From JBOHER01 sp050701115 (GTDB taxonomy: Bacteria; Actinomycetota; Actinomycetes; Mycobacteriales; Pseudonocardiaceae): a stretch of 12,280 bases of DNA. Below are positions 7,443-12,280 of this stretch, in pieces. Within the stretch, counting starts at the first letter, position 1; every line of letters begins with the position of its first letter. The position numbers were made by a program, and so were the translations under genes. The stretch spans positions 1-12,280 of the forward strand of contig JBOHER010000269.1 in the NCBI GenBank assembly GCA_050701115.1. Direction: 5' to 3'. The notes under the pieces are model-generated. The model worked only from the letters and a program-made list of their open reading frames with translations. It had not been told where the DNA came from and ran no database searches.

Positions 7443-7479
7443 CCATTGGGGCTGGTGACAGCACCGTTACCAACACCCC
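7443..7479 (-). repeat. Right terminal inverted repeat of the first Tn3-family transposon
   Basis: On the minus strand it reads GGGGTGTTGGTAACGG, then CTGTCACCAGCCCCAATGG, pairing with 126-162. Its outer bases also encode the last residues and the TAA stop of the neighbouring protease frame. Confidence 0.93.
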
Positions 7480-8789
7480 AACTCGACGTGCAGGACAGTG
7501 TCACTGCACTCCCGGCCACCGCCGCTCGGTATCCCCTCGCAGGGCCGTATGCGGTTGGCGTCGATGGCGCTGATGATCCCCTTCGCGAAGCGCCCGGTCG
7601 AACTGGAGTAGTAGGTGGGCCCGCCGCTGTCGCCGTTGCCCGCAGCCGCGCGTCCAGTGTTATGACGCGTGAGGAACATTGGTCCGCCCAGGCCGGACGG
7701 ATAGAGGTTTCGGGAAAGAACGCGGTTCGCGCATACAAGACCGCTGTAGCCCCCTGAAAGGCAGTAGAGGCTATCCAAGTATGATCTGCTGCTTCCGTTG
7801 ATGGGGACGTCGGTCGTCGAGTTGGGTCCGCCAACATACATTCTTCCCCGGAAACCGGGATAACCTGGAGTGGTTCTTCCCCACATGAGCCCCGCCATGT
7901 CCCTATCGCCCAGAACGAGGTTACTGTTGCCGACGAAGAGGTCACTTTCGGGGGTGTACCAGGAGTCGTTCTCCCCACAGTGCTTTGCGGTCAATACACC
8001 CCTGACGGTGTCTGCGGAGTTCCGGACTGTGAACGCGGTTGAGCAGCGAGCGGCGACAATTAGGCCGAGCCAGTAGCGCTGAATCACAGCGCCACCGTTA
8101 AAAGGGGGCCGATCATCCCATCGTGAGCGGGTCGGCTTGATGTGCGTGGCCCACTCTTCGAAGCCGAACGTCAAAGGAACAGAGTGCCCTATCGCGGATC
8201 GTATGGCGGACTCAGCATGTTGGGTGTCTATCGACGGATCGGAGACCAGGGCCCTGATGCCGCTGACGTCGTCTGTCATGGCGATCGCTGTGATGAATCC
8301 GAGAGTCTCATCGGTCTCGAGAAGCTCGAGGACCTTGCGGACTTTCCTGTCGAGTTCGGTCCACGTGTACGGCGAGGCGTGGACAACAACTTCGAACTCG
8401 TCCCGAACTTCAGCGATGGCGGCGAGCAAGGTTGCCGGCAGCTCGCCCTTCCAGTAGAGATCGATGCGATCGGCGTCGAAGTCCGGGTTGATAGTCGCGA
8501 GCCCGTCGACCCCGCTTGCGACCGAGGCCTCGTCGAGCTTCCTTGCAGCTTCCATCAGAGGAGCTTGAGCCATTGCCTCCTCCGAGATGTCCTCGCCAGT
8601 TGCGCCGCCATCCTCCTCTCGCGGAGGGATTGGTACATCCGGGCCTTGCACCAGCATGAGTCCGCCGATGGCTGTCGTGCCCGTGGTGCCTCCCTGGTCT
8701 GCGGCACCATCGGCGCCCGCCATGAGTGCCACCACCAACAGTCCGACCGCGAAGGCCGCCCCTACGCTCGGTCGTTGCCGTACATACAT
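7467..8789 (-). CDS. Secreted S1-family serine protease, C-terminus altered by transposon
   Basis: This is a predicted exported alpha-lytic/streptogrisin-type serine endopeptidase of 440 residues. A signal peptide covers about residues 1-29 (MYVRQRP, then AAFAVGLLVVALMAG) with no lipobox cysteine. A pro-region of roughly 190 residues follows, including a segment like streptogrisin propeptides (IDLYWKGELPATLLAAI). The protease domain has His270 in TAKHC, a likely Asp297 in GDRDMAG and Ser388 in GNGDSGGP. Cysteines at 249/271, 343/353 and 417/428 suggest three disulfides. ATG 8789 has GGAGG 7 bases upstream. After CSDTVLHVE the frame enters the transposon end, which supplies Gly-Cys-Trp and the TAA stop. 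The natural final strand or helix, probably some 10-20 residues, is therefore lost. Activity is uncertain. No link to nitrile metabolism is seen. Confidence 0.9.
   Translation of the reverse strand: MYVRQRPSVGAAFAVGLLVVALMAGADGAADQGGTTGTTAIGGLMLVQGPDVPIPPREEDGGATGEDISEEAMAQAPLMEAARKLDEASVASGVDGLATINPDFDADRIDLYWKGELPATLLAAIAEVRDEFEVVVHASPYTWTELDRKVRKVLELLETDETLGFITAIAMTDDVSGIRALVSDPSIDTQHAESAIRSAIGHSVPLTFGFEEWATHIKPTRSRWDDRPPFNGGAVIQRYWLGLIVAARCSTAFTVRNSADTVRGVLTAKHCGENDSWYTPESDLFVGNSNLVLGDRDMAGLMWGRTTPGYPGFRGRMYVGGPNSTTDVPINGSSRSYLDSLYCLSGGYSGLVCANRVLSRNLYPSGLGGPMFLTRHNTGRAAAGNGDSGGPTYYSSSTGRFAKGIISAIDANRIRPCEGIPSGGGRECSDTVLHVELGCW
7480..7484. repeat. Possible right target duplication (imperfect)
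   Basis: The pentamer aactc directly follows the transposon's right end. It differs from the left flank aactt at the last base. It is part of the truncated protease gene. Confidence 0.3.
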
Positions 8790-8796
8790 CTGGCGC

Positions 8797-8801
8797 CCTC
8801 C
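8797..8801 (-). promoter_or_regulatory. Ribosome binding site of the protease
   Basis: GGAGG on the minus strand lies 7 bases before ATG 8789, supporting that start over the in-frame-looking CAT at 8783. Confidence 0.7.
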
Positions 8802-8855
8802 CCGTAATCACCTATGCGAGGTACTCCATAGACTGATGACTTAATCCGACTGTGT

Positions 8856-8874
8856 ACTAATACGTACCATTAGT
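8856..8874. promoter_or_regulatory. Perfect inverted repeat upstream of the protease (candidate operator)
   Basis: ACTAAT (8856-8861) and ATTAGT (8869-8874) are perfect complements separated by ACGTACC. The site is in a locally AT-rich stretch 67-85 bp upstream of the protease start. The size and symmetry suit a dimeric repressor or activator binding site in the protease promoter. No regulator gene is nearby. Confidence 0.45.
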
Positions 8875-8956
8875 GACGAATCGAGCGCAAGACGTTGCTA
8901 GGTCATCTTGCGGTCGACCGCCGGAGAGGCTCCGGTTCGCACCTCACGTGAAGCCG

Positions 8957-11890
8957 TTATGAGCCCAGGTGAAGGCGGCTTTCCATGTTGAGCTTGACTT
9001 CGCCGTAGGGCAGGACGTGCGACCAGAACAGGGGCGTGAGGCCACGCCGGTCCTCTGGGGTGAGCACGTCGGCCCATTCGGGTTCGGCGAGGAGGTCCTG
9101 GATCATGAGGGTGTTCACGTAGACGAGGGCGGCCTGGAGGATGCGCAGGCACAGCACCGACATTTCCTGTTCGTCGCGGCGGTTGGTGGCCAGGTCGCCG
9201 CCCTTGCCGTAGAAGATGACCGCGTTGGCGCGGTTCCAGGACTCGACGACGTTCAGGCCCTCGTTGATTTCCCGCTGAAGGGCGCGGGTGCGTAGGTAGC
9301 GGGCCAGGAAGATGGTCTTCTGCGCGCGGCCGAGCTCGATCATCGCCTGGTAGGTCGGGTGGGTGGAGTTGGCCTTCATAAACCGCCGCAGGATTGCCTC
9401 GGTCGACGCCGTTCCGACGCGGATGGCGGTGGCGTACTTGACCATCTGGTCGTACTGCTCGGCGATGCGATCCCACCGGATCGGCCGCGTCAACGCTGGC
9501 ATCAGTCCGGGCCATAGGTCCGGCTCCCCGGTGGTGGGGCGGTAAAGCTTGACCTTGTTGATCCGCTTGATCCGGGGCAGCAGGTCGAAGCCCAGCAGCT
9601 TGGTGATGCCGAACCCGATCTCGGACTGGCCGTGGCTGTCCACGTAGTTGGCCTCGACCTGCATCTCGGTGCCGTGCCGGATCGCGCCGTCTACCATCGC
9701 ATGCACCTCCGAGGCCGAGCAGTTCAGCCGCTGCGAGTGGATGACCACCGAGCCACGCTCAACGTGCCAATAGATCAGCACGCCCCGGCCGCCGTAGCGG
9801 GAGTGCCACTCAGTGAAGATGTTCTGGTCGAACGCCCCGAAGTGCGTCGAGTCCGACGCGACCGCGGTCGAGCCTTTGCCCCAGATGGTGTGCTGGCGGG
9901 CGGCGAAGGTGGCGTTGGCGATCTCGATCGCGATCTGCCCCGTCGCGTCGGTGGTTAGGTAGCGGCGGCGGGTGTAGCGAATCTCGTCCTCGGTGTGGCC
10001 GTGTTCTCCAGCGGCGACCGCGCGGATACCGGTGTTGGTGCCGTAACCGTAGATCGCCAGCAGCAGTCGTTCCGCGAGGACATACTCCGGGAGGCTGCCG
10101 TGGTCGGCCACCGAGGTCACCGCGGACAGGCAACCGGTACGCAGTACCGCCTCCTTGAGCATGTCGATCAGAGGGACGGTGCCCCACCGGGTCTGCACCG
10201 CCTGCTTGAGCCGACGCAGGTTCTGCGGCACCGGCGCTGCGTCCAGCGGGGTCAGCTTGATCGCCCCACTTGCCCGCTCGTTGATCAACAACCAGTCACA
10301 CTTGGGCAGCGCCCGGTGCAGTGCGTTCAGCTCGGCGCGCATCTCGTCGATGAACGACGTCGCGTCCAGCGGCTTGCGCAGCGCCTGATAGTGCTCGACA
10401 CGTCGCTCCGCGAAATCTTGCGGTAGGTCCTCGGCGGGGTTGCGCCACTTGTCCGCGCCGACCACCCAGATCTCCTTACAGCGCAACTGCTCCCGCAACG
10501 CTTGAAAGGTGCACACCTCGTAGACCATGCGCACCACCCGTTGCCGACGGCGCTTGTCGGTCTTGTACACCAGCGCGTCCCAGTCGCCGCCCAGTCCGCG
10601 ATGCATCGGAATGTGCTCGGTGGCCGGGTAGTAGTGCAGATTCCCGGCGCTGGTGTAGCGGGCGATCAGCTCCAGCGCGTCCAGCACGGGGCGGTGGGTG
10701 GTGTTGTTGCTGCCGAACTCCAGCACGTCCAGCAGCTTGATCAGCCCGGCTCGGTAGTGACTGGTGTACGAGGCCTTCAACGTGGCCTTCACCGTACGCT
10801 GGTAGGTCGGCCCGGAGGATTTGAACTCCGCCACCAAGTCCCGCAGCACCGCCTGGGTCGCAACGGGGAACACCGTGTCCCGCACCAGCCGGTCGCCGGC
10901 GTCCACGGTGGCCTCGGCGACCCGGAACAGCAAGTTCTCCTTGCCGGTGACCCGCTTGAACTCCTTGATCAGTTCGTTGGTCACCCTCACCTCGGCGCGG
11001 GCGTTGATCCGGTGCACCGTGGAGATCAGCAGCTCCGCCAGCGTGTCAGTGATCTCCCGCTCCCGGCAGTACAGCAACGCCGCCAGTAGGATCTGCGTCA
11101 CCTCCGGCGGGTGGTCGCGCAGGTGACTGGGGGCCTCCACCGCAGCCCTCGCCCGCCACGCGGTGACCACCTTCGGGGCGATGTCAGCGAACACATCCTC
11201 CGGTAGGCCGACCGCGCGCACCGCCTGAAGCTTGGCGATCTCGGTCAGCATCGTGTTCAGGCTGATATTGCCCGGATCAGACCGGATCGACGCCAGCACT
11301 GCCGGCCCCTCCTCGCCGTCGGCCTCTTCATCGTCGACGGCGGTGACCAGGGCGAACACCCGAGCGCGCACCGCCTCGGGTAAACGGCCAGCCACCCGCG
11401 CGAACAGCAGCTCCTCGCCACGGTGCAGCGCCGAGCGGACGATCCGGTCGATACGGCCGCCGGTAGGCGGCTCGATGCGCTCCTCTCGGCACCGGGCCAG
11501 CAGTTCCTCCCGCACCCGCTCAGCGCTGCGCTCGACCCGAGTGACGTGCGCGACCAGCCACTCGGTGAGCTTGTCAGCGTCGGCAACGCTGCACTCTCGA
11601 AACCCCGACGCCCGGCGGATCTGTCCCCGGTGGAACTCGATCGTGCGGCCTGACCAGTCGTAGAACGCCAGCTCCCTCGCCGCAACACCAACCTGGCGGG
11701 CCACATAGTCGACCGCGGCATCCGGGATCTCACCCCGGCCGCGCGGGAAGCGGCCCCGTCCGGTGTAGAAGCGCAGCAACAACGCGAACCCCAGCCGCGT
11801 CGTGCCGCGCTTACCGGCCACCAACGCCAGCTCGTTCTCAACCAGCGTCCAACGATCGATCAACTCATCTTGATTCGGCTCCCGCGCCAT
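8957..11890 (-). CDS. tnpA: Tn3-family transposase TnpA (second element)
   Basis: This is a complete Tn3-type transposase of 977 residues encoded opposite to the first. The N-terminus (AGKRGTTRLGFALLLRFYTGRGRFPRG in two pieces: GKRGTTRLGFALLLRFY and GRGRFPRG) matches the DUF4158-like region. Catalytic acids are Asp680 in ASDSTHF, Asp751 in YVDSHGQSEIGF and probably Glu883 in NVVESWN. A stop codon lies four codons upstream of ATG 11890 in frame, so the start is the first ATG. The catalytic domain is about three quarters identical by eye to the first TnpA, so the two are relatives and not copies. It ends MESRLHLGS, shorter than the first. Its start lies 54 bp inside a Tn3-type end at 11945-11981. 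No resolvase belonging to it is in the window. Confidence 0.97.
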   Translation of the reverse strand: MAREPNQDELIDRWTLVENELALVAGKRGTTRLGFALLLRFYTGRGRFPRGRGEIPDAAVDYVARQVGVAARELAFYDWSGRTIEFHRGQIRRASGFRECSVADADKLTEWLVAHVTRVERSAERVREELLARCREERIEPPTGGRIDRIVRSALHRGEELLFARVAGRLPEAVRARVFALVTAVDDEEADGEEGPAVLASIRSDPGNISLNTMLTEIAKLQAVRAVGLPEDVFADIAPKVVTAWRARAAVEAPSHLRDHPPEVTQILLAALLYCREREITDTLAELLISTVHRINARAEVRVTNELIKEFKRVTGKENLLFRVAEATVDAGDRLVRDTVFPVATQAVLRDLVAEFKSSGPTYQRTVKATLKASYTSHYRAGLIKLLDVLEFGSNNTTHRPVLDALELIARYTSAGNLHYYPATEHIPMHRGLGGDWDALVYKTDKRRRQRVVRMVYEVCTFQALREQLRCKEIWVVGADKWRNPAEDLPQDFAERRVEHYQALRKPLDATSFIDEMRAELNALHRALPKCDWLLINERASGAIKLTPLDAAPVPQNLRRLKQAVQTRWGTVPLIDMLKEAVLRTGCLSAVTSVADHGSLPEYVLAERLLLAIYGYGTNTGIRAVAAGEHGHTEDEIRYTRRRYLTTDATGQIAIEIANATFAARQHTIWGKGSTAVASDSTHFGAFDQNIFTEWHSRYGGRGVLIYWHVERGSVVIHSQRLNCSASEVHAMVDGAIRHGTEMQVEANYVDSHGQSEIGFGITKLLGFDLLPRIKRINKVKLYRPTTGEPDLWPGLMPALTRPIRWDRIAEQYDQMVKYATAIRVGTASTEAILRRFMKANSTHPTYQAMIELGRAQKTIFLARYLRTRALQREINEGLNVVESWNRANAVIFYGKGGDLATNRRDEQEMSVLCLRILQAALVYVNTLMIQDLLAEPEWADVLTPEDRRGLTPLFWSHVLPYGEVKLNMESRLHLGS

Positions 11891-11944
11891 TCGCGGAAGC
11901 TACCCCGGTCGACGAGCGTGCGCCTGCCCAGGCCCACCCCCCCT

Positions 11945-11981
11945 GGTTTGCGGCTGGTGACACGTTCCTTACCGGCACCCC
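11945..11981 (-). repeat. Terminal inverted repeat of the second Tn3-family element
   Basis: On the minus strand it reads GGGGTGCCGGTAAGG, then CGTGTCACCAGCC. It shares GGGGT, GGTAA and TGTCACCAGCC at the same spacings as the right end of the first element. A fifth G is present, so the outer base could be 11982. It points outward to the right, and the following bases are catat. Confidence 0.85.
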
Positions 11982-12043
11982 CATATGTGCGCCATGTGCG
12001 AGCGCCTGCGGGCCGCGGCACGCTCAACCCCGGGGTCAGCGTG

Positions 12044-12060
12044 ACGCGCGCGCGTATAAG
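12044..12060 (+). promoter_or_regulatory. Palindrome overlapping a -10-like hexamer
   Basis: ACGCGCGCGCGT (12044-12055) is perfectly self-complementary and runs directly into TATAAG (12055-12060), a -10-like hexamer. AAGGAG (12058-12063) then precedes ATG 12071 by 7 bases. This looks like a promoter or ribosome site for a gene leaving the window, with the palindrome as a possible operator. Confidence 0.3.
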
Positions 12061-12070
12061 GAGTTCGACG

Positions 12071-12280
12071 ATGTGCGGCCCGAAAATCAGGCAAAACGGG
12101 CGCACGTGCGGCGATGTGCGGCCTGATGTGCAGGGGCGTTGGCATCGTCGCCCACCCTCGACGCGCACCGTCGAGCTCTCCCCGAGCTGTACGCTGTCGC
12201 CTCCGGCGCGTCCACAGCGGGGTCCACTGTGGTGGCCTATGCGTCGGACGACGTGTTCGCCAGAGGGGGTCGTGCTGCTG
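12071..12280 (+). CDS. Possible partial gene running off the right edge
   Basis: From ATG 12071, preceded by AAGGAG with 7-base spacing, the frame stays open for 70 codons to the window end. The protein (MCGPKIRQNGRTCG at its start) matches no family I recognise and is rich in Arg, Pro and Cys, as spurious GC-rich frames often are. The frame one base over, after a stop at 12124-12126, is also open and reads more like protein (ALPELYAVASGASTAGSTVV), from a possible TTG 12139. Which, if either, is real cannot be decided here. Confidence 0.2.
   Translation, partial: MCGPKIRQNGRTCGDVRPDVQGRWHRRPPSTRTVELSPSCTLSPPARPQRGPLWWPMRRTTCSPEGVVLL

Larger units (their letters stand above)
126..7479. mobile_element. 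Tn3-family catabolic transposon (tnpA, regulator, nitrilase, CoA ligase, broken tnpR)
   Basis: The element is bounded by inverted repeats beginning GGGGT at 126 and ending ACCCC at 7479, and it encodes a full Tn3-type transposase and a serine resolvase. Length is about 7.35 kb. The order is tnpA(+), CoA ligase(-), nitrilase(-), AraC-type regulator(-), tnpR(+). Cargo lies between tnpA and tnpR, so the usual tnpA/tnpR/res cluster has been split. Flanking pentamers are aactt (121-125) and aactc (7480-7484), four of five identical. The flanks do not otherwise belong to one interrupted gene. Boundaries are well supported by the repeats; the insertion history is inferred. Confidence 0.88.
8957..11981 (-). 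mobile_element. Second Tn3-family element, one end identified
   Basis: A complete tnpA and a terminal repeat at 11945-11981 define its right boundary. The matching left end was looked for on the plus strand (GGGGT, GGTAA, TGTCAC) between 7480 and 8956 and was not found, so the left limit given is only the end of tnpA. The left end may be deleted, or may lie beyond the window with the protease as cargo. Confidence 0.65.
11982..12280. other. Flanking DNA with ATGTGCG repeats
   Basis: This 299-bp stretch lies outside the second element's end. ATGTGCG occurs at 11985-11991, 11994-12000, 12071-12077 and 12114-12120, with ATGTGCA at 12126-12132 and ACGTGCGG at 12104-12111. GATGTGCGGCC is exactly repeated at 12070-12080 and 12113-12123. 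A 12-bp palindrome is at 12044-12055, and CCACAG/CTGTGG form an inverted repeat at 12212-12232. The cluster could be regulatory sites or replication iterons; no replication protein is visible. Confidence 0.5.

Noticed and set aside
7437..7450. CCCC/GGGG hairpin after tnpR as a terminator
   Set aside because: The short stem is part of the terminal repeat, has no following T-run and is better explained as transposon-end sequence.
7950..7986. GGGGTGTACC as a possible left end of the second transposon
   Set aside because: After GGGGT it lacks GGTAA and TGTCAC at the conserved spacing, and it lies within conserved protease coding sequence.
8142..8807. Plus-strand frame of 221 codons opposite the protease
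   Set aside because: It lies antisense to conserved protease sequence with no recognisable motif or ribosome site.
11860..12168. Minus-strand frame of 102 codons across the right end of the second element
   Set aside because: It reads through the terminal repeat and into tnpA in a different frame, and the product is basic with no family resemblance. It is best explained by chance.
1..12280. CRISPR arrays, tRNA or rRNA genes
   Set aside because: No regularly spaced repeats with spacers, cloverleaf-like segments or rRNA-like conserved sequence were seen on reading both strands.

Overview
The window is high-GC DNA, probably from an actinomycete such as a Rhodococcus, Nocardia or Pseudonocardia relative. 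This is inferred from the GC-rich codons, the NitA/NitR-like proteins and the secreted alpha-lytic-type serine protease. The species cannot be named, and plasmid versus chromosome cannot be decided. It is accessory DNA built from mobile elements: two related but distinct Tn3-family transposons with their transposase genes in opposite orientation, a broken IS630 transposase and a protease gene clipped by a transposon end.

Layout. (1) 1-125: C-terminal part of an IS630-type transposase (minus strand), cut at its upstream side. (2) 126-7479: a Tn3-family transposon bounded by 37-bp inverted repeats with 31 of 37 matching positions. It carries tnpA (+), then three minus-strand cargo genes (AraC/NitR-type regulator, nitrilase, phenylacetate-CoA ligase), then a frameshifted tnpR resolvase (+). 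(3) 7480-8789: a secreted S1-family serine protease (minus) whose stop codon lies inside the transposon's right inverted repeat. (4) 8957-11890: a second tnpA (minus), with a related inverted repeat at 11945-11981; no partner repeat was found on its left. (5) 11982-12280: flanking DNA with repeated ATGTGCG motifs, a 12-bp palindrome and a possible gene running off the window.

How it works together. The cargo reads as a compact pathway that makes an aryl- or arylacetonitrile usable. The nitrilase hydrolyses the nitrile to its carboxylic acid and ammonia. The ligase converts the acid, most likely phenylacetate or a relative, to its CoA thioester. The NitR-like regulator probably switches the pair on in response to the nitrile or a product. 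Nitrilase and ligase are 22 bp apart, each with a good ribosome binding site. Later steps (epoxidation, ring opening, beta-oxidation) are absent and would have to come from the host's own paa pathway, so the transposon looks like an upstream adapter module.

The most notable points are this nitrile-to-acyl-CoA transposon, its inactivated resolvase, the protease ending in transposon-encoded residues, and flanks that do not join into a single interrupted gene, which implies rearrangement after or during insertion.
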